Positions 54,713 through 63,456 of a stretch of 64,000 bases of DNA are shown one piece after another; positions within the stretch are counted from its first letter, which is position 1, and each line of letters opens with the position of its first letter. The translations under genes and the position numbers were made by a program. Source of the DNA: Ignavibacteria bacterium (GTDB taxonomy: Bacteria; Bacteroidota; Ignavibacteria; OLB7); contig JACKAE010000001.1 in NCBI GenBank assembly GCA_020635205.1, positions 1,178,001 to 1,242,000 of the forward strand. Direction: 5' to 3'. The notes under the pieces were generated by a model. It was not told where the DNA came from, searched no databases, and was given only the letters and a program-made list of their open reading frames with translations.

Positions 54713-56119
54713 ATGTCTCTCAACAGAGTTTATCCGTCGATTCAGATTGCAGGTGATCCAACCGTGAGTATGTCGTCGGTGGAAAAACTTGGTGCTGGTT
54801 TGTCCGGGCTTGGTCTTCTCTTCCTTCTGGTTGCTGGGTTTGCTGGTCAGGCCAGTCCAATACTTTTTCTGGTGCTCTCTCTTGGATTGTTGAGTTTAGG
54901 CGGGGTTATCTTCAGTGTAGAACGATACCTGAAGAAACGGTCAGCCGGAGTAAACAACAACGGTGTCATGTTTGCACCGAGCACACGCCGCAGTTTCCTA
55001 ACGTGGAATCTTGCAATCTTAATTACCGGTTTCTACGTGCTTCTCTACTGGTTCCCCGGTACGTTGGAAGGTCTCATTCGGATGGTTGATCCAATCAGCT
55101 ACACAATTCGGGGGAAAGCTGCCGACCAGTGGTTTCTCTACGGTACGTTCTATACTGTTGCCGTGTTGGTGATGGGGTTCCGTGCAATCTTGAAGTATCG
55201 CCACAACCGCTATCAGATTATCAGAACTGCCTCCGTAATGTTCTTCCAGCTTCTCCTCGCATTTCTCATTCCGGCAATTCTCATCATGTTCCAAAAGCCA
55301 GAGTTTTACTTTAGCTATTTCTGGCCACTGAAGTACGACTACTTCTTTCCGGGAACATTCGACTATTTAGAGCAGAGTGGGGGGTGGGGTATTTTCATGG
55401 TTCGCTGGGCTGTTGTGATGGCCTTTGTCGGTGTGCCAGTTCTCACCTACTTCTTCGGGAAGCGTTGGTATTGTTCTTGGGTCTGCGGCTGCGGAGGCTT
55501 AGCCGAGACCGCGGGTGACCAGTGGCGACAGCTTTCCGATAAGAGTATGAAGGCGTGGAAAGTAGAGCGGTGGATGATCCACTCGGTGCTCGCCTTCATT
55601 ACCCTTACCACAGCTTTAGTTTGGGTTAACACCTGGCAGGGAGGTGCTCTCCTCGGCGACCTCTCTCAAGGCTTCAGCAAGACATACGGATTCCTGATCG
55701 GCATGGCCTTCTCTGGAGTTATTGGCGTCGGCTTCTACCCAGTGATGGGGGCGCGCGTTTGGTGTCGTTTTGGTTGTCCTCAAGCGGCAATTCTCGGTCT
55801 GCTACAAAAGTACTTCTCCCGCTTCCGAATCACGACGAATAGTGCACAGTGCATCTCCTGCGGTAACTGCTCAACATACTGCGAGATGGGCATTGATGTG
55901 CGGGCCTACGCGCAGCGGGGTGAGAATATCATTCGAGCTTCTTGTGTCGGTTGTGGTGTCTGTGCAAATGTTTGCCCGCGTGGTGTGCTCAGTCTGGAGA
56001 ATGGTCCAACAGAGGGACGGTATAACCAGCCTGTTCTCGTGCCGGAGAGTGCTATCATGATGCCGAGGCGTGGAGACAAGAAAAACGAGGAGTGGAGAGA
56101 GAGGACGTTTACCTCGTGA
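54713..56119 (+). CDS. Membrane-bound polyferredoxin, NapH/NosR-like
   Basis: 468 residues. The first 300 residues have about eight membrane segments. Cysteine motifs follow: WYCSWVCGCGGL, WCRFGCPQAAILG, then two 4Fe-4S clusters CISCGNCSTYC and CVGCGVCANVCPRG at the cytoplasmic side. This arrangement is that of NapH, NosR or CcoG-like electron carriers. It is paired with an FAD oxidoreductase, so an NAD(P)H to quinone or periplasm electron path is likely. Its end lies 22 bases before a 44-bp palindrome. Confidence 0.87.
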   Translation: MSLNRVYPSIQIAGDPTVSMSSVEKLGAGLSGLGLLFLLVAGFAGQASPILFLVLSLGLLSLGGVIFSVERYLKKRSAGVNNNGVMFAPSTRRSFLTWNLAILITGFYVLLYWFPGTLEGLIRMVDPISYTIRGKAADQWFLYGTFYTVAVLVMGFRAILKYRHNRYQIIRTASVMFFQLLLAFLIPAILIMFQKPEFYFSYFWPLKYDYFFPGTFDYLEQSGGWGIFMVRWAVVMAFVGVPVLTYFFGKRWYCSWVCGCGGLAETAGDQWRQLSDKSMKAWKVERWMIHSVLAFITLTTALVWVNTWQGGALLGDLSQGFSKTYGFLIGMAFSGVIGVGFYPVMGARVWCRFGCPQAAILGLLQKYFSRFRITTNSAQCISCGNCSTYCEMGIDVRAYAQRGENIIRASCVGCGVCANVCPRGVLSLENGPTEGRYNQPVLVPESAIMMPRRGDKKNEEWRERTFTS

Positions 56120-56140
56120 GGTCGATAATGAATTCCGTTG

Positions 56141-56184
56141 TGTTGTCCGTAGGGACATGATGCATCATGTCCCTACGGACAACA
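56141..56184. repeat. Perfect 44-bp palindrome, related to that at 54,640
   Basis: Arms 56141-56162 and 56163-56184 are exact reverse complements. The inner part is the same as in the 54,640 palindrome except that GTAGAGAC/GTCTCTAC is here GTAGGGAC/GTCCCTAC: both arms changed together, so pairing is kept. It lies between two convergent genes. Confidence 0.88.
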
Positions 56185-56188
56185 ACAA

Positions 56189-57463
56189 TTAAAACAACTG
56201 CGAATATTTCTTCAGATTGCACGGATCACTTGCATCGTAGAGGAAGAATCCTTCCTTTGCCGTGACGATCAACATGTTATCCTGCCAGATAACATCGAAC
56301 GGCGTGATGTCGGTCACCTTGCCGCACTCTTTAACCCGGTTCTCGTTCTCAACATTCAATACGCGCAATCCAGATTGTCCGTCGCAAACAATCGCAATCC
56401 CATTGCGGACAGCAAGACCGAAGGGACTGTTCAGTTTTTCGTAGCTCTTCAGCAATCGTGGATGTTCTACATCGCTCACGTCGAGAATATCCATCTGGCT
56501 TGTTGTGCCACCACAGGGAGAATCTCCCCGAAGAGTTACGTAGGCACGATCGCCATCAACTACCACTGGATCGCACCGCTCCACATGCTGGAACTCACCG
56601 CGGTATTGCGGATCGATATTATCCTCCACATCGTAAATGTAAACTCCCTGCTGACCGCCGATAAAGAGATGGTACTTCGCATAGAATATCGTCTCAATAT
56701 CTTGGCTTACTTCTGTTCGCTTCAGCAGTTTTGGCTCGGAAGGATTCGTGAGATCGAAGACAATCAAATCCTTGTTGTCGATGCAGTAGAGTCGTTTGCC
56801 AACAATTATGAACCGGGCGAGCGACCCTCCCGTTCCCTCACGTCGATTGCCGCCAACACCTGAGGTTGTAGAATTGGAAGAGGAGCCTGAGGTGGAAGTA
56901 CTTGTTGCGGCATTTGTCACACCCATCGAGCCGTTGCTGCTGTAGCTAAGTGGCTGATAGTCGCTCATTGAGCCGCCTCCCCACGTATCATCCCAAGAGT
57001 TATCGAAATCAGAATCTGACGATCCGTTGTTTACATCACAACCATCAGCACCACACCCACTTGCTCCACCAAGCTCATTCCCTCCATCCCACGAATTCCC
57101 ATTCAACCAGTTTGCAATCTCTGTCCCCGATCTGTAGAAAATATCTGGGATCGTATCCACTGGGCGAGCCTGTGCCGGGTTTGAAATGTCGTAGACCACC
57201 AAGTCATGCTCCTGGTCGGCATACATTGTTGTGTTGTAGGTTGCCACATCGCTATTCCCATCAATTCGGATTGATCCAACTTCCCGCACGTTTGCAGGAG
57301 TGCTGAGGTCGTAGAACCAAATGTCAACGCCGGGCGTTGTACGGATGAGTGTTGTGTTGTGCAGGTAGATTTTTGAGACGAGCGCGCCAGTTTGGTCGCG
57401 GGTGTAGCCGAAGGTGAGAAAAGTACATCCAAGCAGAAGTAGAATTGTCGAGCGTTTCATCAT
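56189..57463 (-). CDS. LVIVD-repeat-like surface lipoprotein
   Basis: 424 residues from the ATG at 57463 (or 423 from 57460). A lipobox-like LLLLGCTF gives a cysteine near residue 13. Repeats of LVIVD type are visible: GVDIWFYDLSTPANVREVGSIRI, DLVVYDISNPAQARPVDTI, DLIVFDLTNPSEPKLLKRT, GVYIYDVEDNIDPQYRGEF, MDILDVSDVEHPRLLKSYE, which form a beta-propeller. A glycine/serine/asparagine-rich insert lies about residues 130-205. Function unknown. Confidence 0.83.
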   Translation of the reverse strand: MMKRSTILLLLGCTFLTFGYTRDQTGALVSKIYLHNTTLIRTTPGVDIWFYDLSTPANVREVGSIRIDGNSDVATYNTTMYADQEHDLVVYDISNPAQARPVDTIPDIFYRSGTEIANWLNGNSWDGGNELGGASGCGADGCDVNNGSSDSDFDNSWDDTWGGGSMSDYQPLSYSSNGSMGVTNAATSTSTSGSSSNSTTSGVGGNRREGTGGSLARFIIVGKRLYCIDNKDLIVFDLTNPSEPKLLKRTEVSQDIETIFYAKYHLFIGGQQGVYIYDVEDNIDPQYRGEFQHVERCDPVVVDGDRAYVTLRGDSPCGGTTSQMDILDVSDVEHPRLLKSYEKLNSPFGLAVRNGIAIVCDGQSGLRVLNVENENRVKECGKVTDITPFDVIWQDNMLIVTAKEGFFLYDASDPCNLKKYSQLF

Positions 57464-57722
57464 AAGCCTCGTGAAAGTTTGCTGGTACATGGATACGCAT
57501 TATGGCAGATGGGGGAAAGTGACAGATTATTCTTTGAAGGTTTACCCGGAAACAGGAGTTTTTTCCTTGAATATGTGCTTTGTGGTTGTACGGTGGCTGG
57601 TCGAGGTGTAAATTCTTTGCGGTCTTCGGGAGTTGGTCGACAGGAGTTGATCATATCCTGACTTGGGGATTCGTGAGTAAGTGGTTGGCGTTGTGCAGAC
57701 AGACAAAGTGTGCTAAAATTCT

Positions 57723-58235
57723 ATGATACTACGGCATATTTACGGAATCAAGTTGGAGGAGGCGCAAATCCTACCAACCGTATCTCCACCCAACTCACTA
57801 CTCGTTCGCAATCCCGACCCAACTGACAGGGAGGCTCTAATAACTCTAATCCGATCTGCCTACACGGGAACAATTGATGGGGAAAATGGTCAGATTGTAG
57901 ACCACGAAATGGAGATTGATAATTATCTGAAGGGAGAGTATGGAGAGCCGTTGTTTCACCTCTCCCAGGTTGCCGTTGATGTTACGGAGCACATTGTCTC
58001 GGCAGTTCTCACTACACGTTGGGGGAGAAGAGGGTTGCCGCTCATTGCGTTCGTGATGACCGAGCCTGAGACGCGAGGCAAGAGAGTTGCAGGATACCTT
58101 ATGCGGGATGTTGTAAACCAGATGAAAATTGCAGGTGAAACAGAAATTCATGCAGTAGTCACTGTTGGGAATATCCCTTCGGAAAGACTTTTTGAGAGGA
58201 GTGGTTTTTCCATCGTAGAAACTATTACTGAATAG
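57723..58235 (+). CDS. GNAT-family N-acetyltransferase
   Basis: 170 residues. The acetyl-CoA site is in TEPETRGKRVAGYLMRDVVNQM, the pattern (R/Q)-x-x-G-x-(G/A), and the end segment GNIPSERLFERSGFSIVET is typical of the fold. The first 25 residues are extra. The acetyl acceptor is unknown. It is eight bases ahead of a TPR gene and probably co-transcribed. Confidence 0.85.
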   Translation: MILRHIYGIKLEEAQILPTVSPPNSLLVRNPDPTDREALITLIRSAYTGTIDGENGQIVDHEMEIDNYLKGEYGEPLFHLSQVAVDVTEHIVSAVLTTRWGRRGLPLIAFVMTEPETRGKRVAGYLMRDVVNQMKIAGETEIHAVVTVGNIPSERLFERSGFSIVETITE

Positions 58236-58243
58236 CAAGAATT

Positions 58244-59146
58244 ATGACTGCATCCACCGATTCGATTACTGTTGAAAACTTCACAACCCTCTGGGACTAC
58301 AGTAACCCGGGGGCAACAGAAGAGCGATTCCGAGAGTTGCTTCCAGCGGCATCGGCTGACCAGCGCTACCACATCGAACTCCTGACGCAGATTGCTCGGA
58401 CGTACGGTTTGCGTAGAGAGTTCCACCAAGCTCACACATTGCTCGACGAGGCCGAAACCCTTCTGAATGCCTACTCACCAGAAGAGAGTAGGCGACCCCG
58501 AATGCGTTATCTGCTGGAGCGGGGAAGAGCATGGAATTCTTCAGGGAAACCTGAGTTGGCCCGTCCTCTCTTCCTCGATGCTTGGGAGATTGGAAAGAAG
58601 GGGGGAGAAGATCGACTGGCAATCGATGCCGCCCACATGATGGGAATTATCGAACCTTCAGAAGAAGCTCTTCGATGGAATCATGAGGCCTTAGAGTTTA
58701 CTGAGCGTTCTTCTGATGAAAGTGCTCGACTTTGGCTCGGCTCGCTCTACAACAACATTGGCGTTACCTACCTTGAAGCAGAGGAATATGATAAGGCTCT
58801 CGAGTACTACCGCAAAGGACTCAACTGGCACATCGAACGGAACAGTCCTGAACGTCCCATGAATATTGCGCGTTGGTGTGTTGCGCGGGCGCAGCGAAGT
58901 TGTGGCCAAGTAGAGGAGGCACTTGCTGAACAACGTGAGCTTGAAAAATTAGCTGATGAGAAGGGAGAAAAGAGTGGATATACTTACGAAGAAATTGCTG
59001 AGTGCCTTCTCGCACTAAATCGTTTAGAAGAAGCCGTTCCCTATTTCGCTATGGCTTACGAAGAACTAACAAAGGATGACTACCTCGTAAAGAATGAGCC
59101 AGATCGACTACATCGCCTTAAGGAATTGGGAGAGGTATCCCACTAA
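58244..59146 (+). CDS. TPR protein, cytosolic
   Basis: 300 residues with no signal or membrane segment. TPR units include LARPLFLDAWEIGKKGGEDRLAIDAAHMMG, LWLGSLYNNIGVTYLEAEEYDKALEYYRKGLNW and YTYEEIAECLLALNRLEEAVPYFAMAYEELT. The function is probably protein-protein binding. It follows the GNAT gene by eight bases, and its stop leads to a CACGCAAAGAGC repeat at 59,165. Confidence 0.82.
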   Translation: MTASTDSITVENFTTLWDYSNPGATEERFRELLPAASADQRYHIELLTQIARTYGLRREFHQAHTLLDEAETLLNAYSPEESRRPRMRYLLERGRAWNSSGKPELARPLFLDAWEIGKKGGEDRLAIDAAHMMGIIEPSEEALRWNHEALEFTERSSDESARLWLGSLYNNIGVTYLEAEEYDKALEYYRKGLNWHIERNSPERPMNIARWCVARAQRSCGQVEEALAEQRELEKLADEKGEKSGYTYEEIAECLLALNRLEEAVPYFAMAYEELTKDDYLVKNEPDRLHRLKELGEVSH

Positions 59147-59290
59147 TCGCTGAATATCTTTTGCTCACGCAAAGAGCACAATGGGAAGATTGTGCGGGAG
59201 GTCTGTACGTTGCAAACCTTCTCTCTCCAACATCTCTTCGTATTTTTCTCTACCAACTATTCAAGACTTCTCATATCAGGAGGTTCCTTT

Positions 59291-60193
59291 ATGCACACAT
59301 TGCGAACAGCTTACGTTTCTCTTTGCATTTATACACTCTTCAGTATCTCTCCACTTCTTGCCCAAGAGGGAACGCCCGACACGGTGAAGCCGTGGACTAC
59401 GGGGGGAAATGTTGGAATCAACTTCAATCAAGTTGCCCTCTCGAACTGGGCTGGCGGTGGGGATAACACCTTTGCAATCGGCGGTGTACTTTCACTGGTA
59501 GGTGATTACAACAAAGGAAAGAGTCACTGGTCCAACCAGCTTGGTGCTGGCTATGGATTTACGAAAGTGACTGACCAGGATCTGCGTAAGAGTGACGATA
59601 AGTTGACACTCGTTTCAAAGTTCGATCACAATGCTACCAGCACGTTGCTCTATTCGGCTATCCTCGACTTCCGTACACAGTTTACCGAAGGTCTCGACTA
59701 CAAGACACTCGATTCAGCCGGCGAGCCAGCGCGGATCTCCACCTTCCTTGCTCCAGGTTACCTCAACGTTGGTCTCGGTGCTACGTGGAAGCCAAAAGAG
59801 TATTTCGAGTTTCTTATCGCTCCCCTCTCGAACCGTTTAATTATTGTTCTCGATGATGATCTTTCAGCCGCCGGAGCTTTTGGTCTTGATCCCGGTAAGA
59901 AGGTTAAGAGTGAGCTTGGCGCATCGTCGAGAGCACAGTTTCAGAAAGAGATTATGGAGAATGTTAATCTCGGCTCGAAACTAAATCTGTTTGCTCCATA
60001 CGCAGACATCACAACGATTGTAGTAAACTGGGAAACCTTGATTGCAATGAAAGTGAACGACTACATCACCACCAGCATCAGCTTCGACGTGATATATGAT
60101 GAGCAAGTAGATATTACTCGCGACGACGGAACTGTTGGCCCCGCGACACAAGTCAAGGAGGCTCTCAACGTTGGCTTTGGCTACGTTTTCTGA
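59291..60193 (+). CDS. DUF3078 outer-membrane-associated protein
   Basis: 300 residues from MHTLRTAYVS, with a strong AGGAGG seven bases ahead. A signal peptide (YTLFSISPLLAQ) is followed by the DUF3078 pattern TTGGNVGINFNQVALSNWAGGGDNTF, and barrel-like strands to a terminal GFGYVF. DUF3078 proteins are common in Bacteroidota and of unknown role. The end overlaps the convergent M50 gene by 13 bases. Confidence 0.92.
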   Translation: MHTLRTAYVSLCIYTLFSISPLLAQEGTPDTVKPWTTGGNVGINFNQVALSNWAGGGDNTFAIGGVLSLVGDYNKGKSHWSNQLGAGYGFTKVTDQDLRKSDDKLTLVSKFDHNATSTLLYSAILDFRTQFTEGLDYKTLDSAGEPARISTFLAPGYLNVGLGATWKPKEYFEFLIAPLSNRLIIVLDDDLSAAGAFGLDPGKKVKSELGASSRAQFQKEIMENVNLGSKLNLFAPYADITTIVVNWETLIAMKVNDYITTSISFDVIYDEQVDITRDDGTVGPATQVKEALNVGFGYVF

Positions 60194-61572
60194 GAGAACA
60201 TATCAGCTTCTGAACTCGACGACGTAGCGGACGTTCGTATCTCCACTGGCGGTGCGGACGTTTGCCGTCTCTTCTCTAACATCTCTGCAGTGCTCGTTAG
60301 TAGGGGGTAGTCGAGATTGAGTTCTGCGACTTCCTCGATGGCTGTTGTTGCCTCTTCGATCTCTCCAGCCATATAGTGAGCGTGGGCGATAAAGAGTAGG
60401 TCGATTCCACAATCTTCCGGGCGTACAAGGCGGTCGAGGGCTTGGTGAAGGTGGAGTATCCCTTGGTCGAGATTCCCCTGAAGTACCAGAACTGCTCCGC
60501 GAGTACCGTAAAAGAGTCCTTCCTCCAGATCGGATTGTAGTGCTTCTTCCGAAAACTGGTCGGCCTCTTCTATCAACTCGTCACTCCCAATAAAGAGATT
60601 GGTGAAGGCAACCTGGTTCAGGATAGAAGCACGATCTTCTCCACGTAATTTGGGCCAATTTAGAAGCTCCAAATAAAGCTCCCTTGCGTTCGCATAGTTC
60701 CCGAGAAGGAGATCGATCGAGGCGAGACTAAGTTTTGCGTGGGGGTCGTAGTGGTCAATAGCAGCAACCTTTTTGTAAGCCTCTCTCGCTTCAACATAAT
60801 TGCCGTAGCGGTACTCAACCGAACCAATCTGATACCAGTAGCTTCGTTCAGTTTCAACCGAATCTGATAGTGACTTGATAATTGAGATCAGTTTCATTCC
60901 ATCGCTCGCGATTCTCCCCTGCGGTGAATCGGTTCTGTAGGGAATGATGCTTACCAGAAGAATAATTGCATTTGCGAAGATCAGGTCGAAGCCGAAGAGA
61001 ATTCCCGAATCAACGCTACTGCTTACGCTTAAGTGCTCAGGTCCGATAAGGAATAGAGCAATGATAATCAGAGCGTTAACCGCAGGGCCAGCCAGAACCA
61101 TAAGGAATGTTCGGAAGGGTGAATAGCGGGGGAGGTAGGCAGCCGTTACGATACCGTATGTCGGAACCATTTTTACTCTCCAATCTGTCCCGAGCCAGCG
61201 GAACTCGAAGAGCTTTGGCCCAACGCCGATTTCAACGCCGAAGATTTTCATTCCCAGAATTCTTGCGGCGAGGGCATGGCCCAACTCGTGGGGGAGAATA
61301 GAAAATCCAATTAACAGCACTGTCAACGCTACGTTCAAGAGCATCCACCTATTATAGCTGCTTGGAGTGAGCCAAACTGCAATTCCGCTAATTGTGGTGA
61401 ACAGGGCAACCAACACGATCAATGCCTTTTGGCGTTCAGCATATCGTCTCTCGTTGCAGTCGTGGCAGAGTATTCGCTGACGTACTTCCTCAGTCACCTG
61501 AAAGAGAGGGTCATCGTCAGTTGAAAGAACAAGTCCTACCGGATAGTTACACTCAACACAGTTGATCTTCAT
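60181..61572 (-). CDS. M50 (site-2-type) membrane protease with zinc ribbon and TPRs
   Basis: 463 residues from MKINCVEC; the GGAGG in the preceding ATGGAGGATGCT is its ribosome site. Domains in order: a zinc ribbon (CVEC...CHDC), membrane segments with the metal site SILPHELGHALAARI, further segments with FLMVLAGPAVNALII and IIPYRTDSPQGRIASDGMKL, then TPRs (YWYQIGSVEYRYGNYVEAREAYKKVA, ILHLHQALDRL). The NxxPxxPLDGG region of classical members is altered to SDGMKL. It probably cleaves a membrane regulator within the membrane; an attached zinc ribbon is uncommon. Confidence 0.85.
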   Translation of the reverse strand: MKINCVECNYPVGLVLSTDDDPLFQVTEEVRQRILCHDCNERRYAERQKALIVLVALFTTISGIAVWLTPSSYNRWMLLNVALTVLLIGFSILPHELGHALAARILGMKIFGVEIGVGPKLFEFRWLGTDWRVKMVPTYGIVTAAYLPRYSPFRTFLMVLAGPAVNALIIIALFLIGPEHLSVSSSVDSGILFGFDLIFANAIILLVSIIPYRTDSPQGRIASDGMKLISIIKSLSDSVETERSYWYQIGSVEYRYGNYVEAREAYKKVAAIDHYDPHAKLSLASIDLLLGNYANARELYLELLNWPKLRGEDRASILNQVAFTNLFIGSDELIEEADQFSEEALQSDLEEGLFYGTRGAVLVLQGNLDQGILHLHQALDRLVRPEDCGIDLLFIAHAHYMAGEIEEATTAIEEVAELNLDYPLLTSTAEMLEKRRQTSAPPVEIRTSATSSSSEADMFSQKT

Positions 61573-61668
61573 AGCATCCTCCACACAGAAAATAAAGTAG
61601 AGGGAATCGATTTGCTCTATCTCTACACATCAAAAATGAAATTGTTGCCGAGGTCTCAATCAAAAAAA

Positions 61669-61682
61669 TTGAACGTGTTCAA
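61669..61682. promoter_or_regulatory. Palindromic operator, copy 1
   Basis: TTGAACGTGTTCAA, a palindrome (two half sites TTGAAC/GTTCAA around GT-type centre). It sits 9 bases before the -33 element. An identical copy lies exactly 50 bases further. A TetR-family gene is in the same group, so it is its likely target. Confidence 0.8.
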
Positions 61683-61690
61683 AATTTCTC

Positions 61691-61721
61691 TTGCATTCGA
61701 TTCTTAAGTGCTGTATTTTTG
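61691..61721 (+). promoter_or_regulatory. Bacteroidota-type promoter between the two operators
   Basis: TTG at 61691-61693, 20-base spacer, and TATTTTTG at 61714-61721 fit -33/-7 elements (TAnnTTTG). Operator 2 begins at 61719 and overlaps the -7 element by three bases, and operator 1 ends eight bases upstream of the -33. The layout is what is expected for a repressed promoter. Confidence 0.75.
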
Positions 61722-61732
61722 AACGTGTTCAA
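61719..61732. promoter_or_regulatory. Palindromic operator, copy 2
   Basis: A second exact TTGAACGTGTTCAA, overlapping the -7 element and the expected transcription start. It is 28 bases before the ATG at 61760. Binding here would block initiation. Confidence 0.8.
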
Positions 61733-61759
61733 TAAACGTGCCCAACAATGGAGGCCAAC

Positions 61760-62203
61760 ATGAATCCGACAGTTGTAACCTATCTCGCCTACCTTCTTTT
61801 GAGTGTAGCTTTAACAATCTGGGTTGCCAGAACTCTCTTCCGCAACGGCCAACCTTTCCTTGACGATGCGTTTGGTGGAGAAGAGCGGCTTGCCCGCTCA
61901 GTAAATCACTTGCTTGTTGTGGGGTTCTACCTCATCAACTTCGGGTATATCACGTTGAACCTGAAGTTGAGGAAGGAAGTGTTAACCGCACAAGAAGCAA
62001 TTGAGGCACTTTCCATACAGGTTGGACTTGTTCTTCTTGTCTTGGGTGGAATGCATTTCTTTAATCTCTTCATCTTCAGCAGAATTCGGAAGAGAAAGCA
62101 TGAGGTTGCTATGCCGCCACCAGTATCGCCGAGCGAGCGATTGATGAATATGAAAGGAGACTACTGTGAGCCAAATGAGGGAACTGTACCAGACCCTGCC
62201 TGA
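61760..62203 (+). CDS. Small membrane protein of unknown function, first gene of TetR-controlled group
   Basis: 147 residues from MNPTVVTYL; the upstream ATGGAGGCCAAC contains the GGAGG ribosome site, so the ATG at 61748 is not the start. Three membrane segments are predicted (about 5-22, 50-70, 90-112). A basic patch RIRKRKHE follows the last. No family is recognised. It is followed after 11 bases by the DCC-family gene. Confidence 0.78.
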   Translation: MNPTVVTYLAYLLLSVALTIWVARTLFRNGQPFLDDAFGGEERLARSVNHLLVVGFYLINFGYITLNLKLRKEVLTAQEAIEALSIQVGLVLLVLGGMHFFNLFIFSRIRKRKHEVAMPPPVSPSERLMNMKGDYCEPNEGTVPDPA

Positions 62204-62214
62204 AGGAGGCCAAG

Positions 62215-62577
62215 ATGAAACGACTAACAATCCTCCACGATGACCGCTGCGCATTCTGTCGGCGATGTGTGGAATGGCTGAGGGGACAACCGAAGTATCT
62301 CGACTTTGAGTTTCTTCCACTTGAATCAGAGCTTACCAGAGAACGGTTCCCAGAATTGAGGCGCTCAATTTTAGGAGGAGAGTTGACGGTAATCGATGAC
62401 GAGGGGGGAGTCTACTACGGAAACGATGCCTATATCATTTGTCTCTATGGACTACGCGAGTATCGGGCTATCTCTGCTCGCCTTAGCCATCCAGCCGTCC
62501 GTCCCTTTGTTCGCAGAGCCTTGAACAGCGTCACCCAACACCGACATACGCTCTCCGAGTTGTTTGAAAGAGTGTAG
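62215..62577 (+). CDS. DCC-family (DUF393) thiol-disulphide oxidoreductase-like protein
   Basis: 120 residues. The family motif is at the N-terminus: LTILHDDRCAFCRRCVEWL, a CxxC in the DxxCxxC form, then a thioredoxin-like core (YLDFEFLPLESE, LTVIDDEGGVYYGNDA). The usual role is not established; a thiol redox function is suggested by the CxxC. AAGGAGG precedes the ATG. It is in one transcript with the membrane protein upstream. Confidence 0.88.
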   Translation: MKRLTILHDDRCAFCRRCVEWLRGQPKYLDFEFLPLESELTRERFPELRRSILGGELTVIDDEGGVYYGNDAYIICLYGLREYRAISARLSHPAVRPFVRRALNSVTQHRHTLSELFERV

Positions 62578-62707
62578 ATAAGAGTTGAAGAGTTGAGAGT
62601 TCGTAGAGTGTAGGAGTAGTGGAGCCTCTTCTTTGCGCCTTAGCGTCTTTGCGTGATTCTGGTTCTATTTATCTACAACAGGTTTTCAATTACATATAAC
62701 ATCAGCA

Positions 62708-63388
62708 ATGGCAACTAACACAACAAAGGCCGAAGAGACTCAGCGAAATATTCTCAAGACAGCAATGGATCTCTTCCTAAAGGAGGGATACGAGAAGGCA
62801 ACGATGCGAGAGATTGCGAGAAAGGCAGGGTTAAGTCCCGGTGCTGCCTACTACTACTTCCCATCGAAGGAACACATCATTCAGTACTACTACGAAGAGG
62901 GGTACGAAGAGCAGCTTGAGGCTTCGCGCAAAGTGTTGGAGCAAGAGAAGAGTTTGGAGAAGCGATTAGCTGGTGTTGTCCGTGCTCACATGGAAGTGGC
63001 GCAACCCTATCATCCAATCTCTCGCATCCTCTTCAAAACGGCTGCCGACCCAACACACCCGATCTCACCATTCAGTTCAGAGTCAAAGGAGTTACGGGAT
63101 CTGAATGTCCAGATGTTCGTCGATCTGCTTGAGGGAAGCACCACATCCCTTGCAGGAGTTCCAAAGAAATTTCTGAGTCGGCTCCCGGAACTTCTCTGGC
63201 TCTACAAGATGGGAATTATTCTCTACTGGGTTCACGATTCCTCCCCGGATCAAGAGAAGACATTTCGCCTGATCGACACAAGTGCCGCACTGATTGCGAA
63301 GATTATTACCGCGTCAAAACTACCGGGCATCAAAACCCTTGTGAACAAAGGGGTGGATATGTTCGATAACTATAAGCCGTATGAGTAA
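62708..63388 (+). CDS. TetR/AcrR-family transcriptional regulator
   Basis: 226 residues. The N-terminal helix-turn-helix is clear: RNILKTAMDLFLKEGYEKATMREIARKAGLSPGAAYYYFPSKEHI. The C-terminal part is a ligand-binding helical domain. It lies 130 bases after the DCC gene, past a CTTTGCG repeat, and no palindrome like the 61,669 one is found ahead of its own start. It is the prime candidate to bind the two operators at 61669 and 61719. Confidence 0.93.
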   Translation: MATNTTKAEETQRNILKTAMDLFLKEGYEKATMREIARKAGLSPGAAYYYFPSKEHIIQYYYEEGYEEQLEASRKVLEQEKSLEKRLAGVVRAHMEVAQPYHPISRILFKTAADPTHPISPFSSESKELRDLNVQMFVDLLEGSTTSLAGVPKKFLSRLPELLWLYKMGIILYWVHDSSPDQEKTFRLIDTSAALIAKIITASKLPGIKTLVNKGVDMFDNYKPYE

Positions 63389-63456
63389 GGTTGTCTGAGC
63401 TGGCTTCCGTATTGATAGTATCCTACCGCAGATCAGAAGAAAGCAGGTCTTTTAAA

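Noticed and set aside
54640..56184. The palindromes as ends of an insertion sequence
   Set aside because: The DNA between them encodes an ordinary polyferredoxin, not a transposase, and the palindromes are not terminal inverted repeats in opposite sense.
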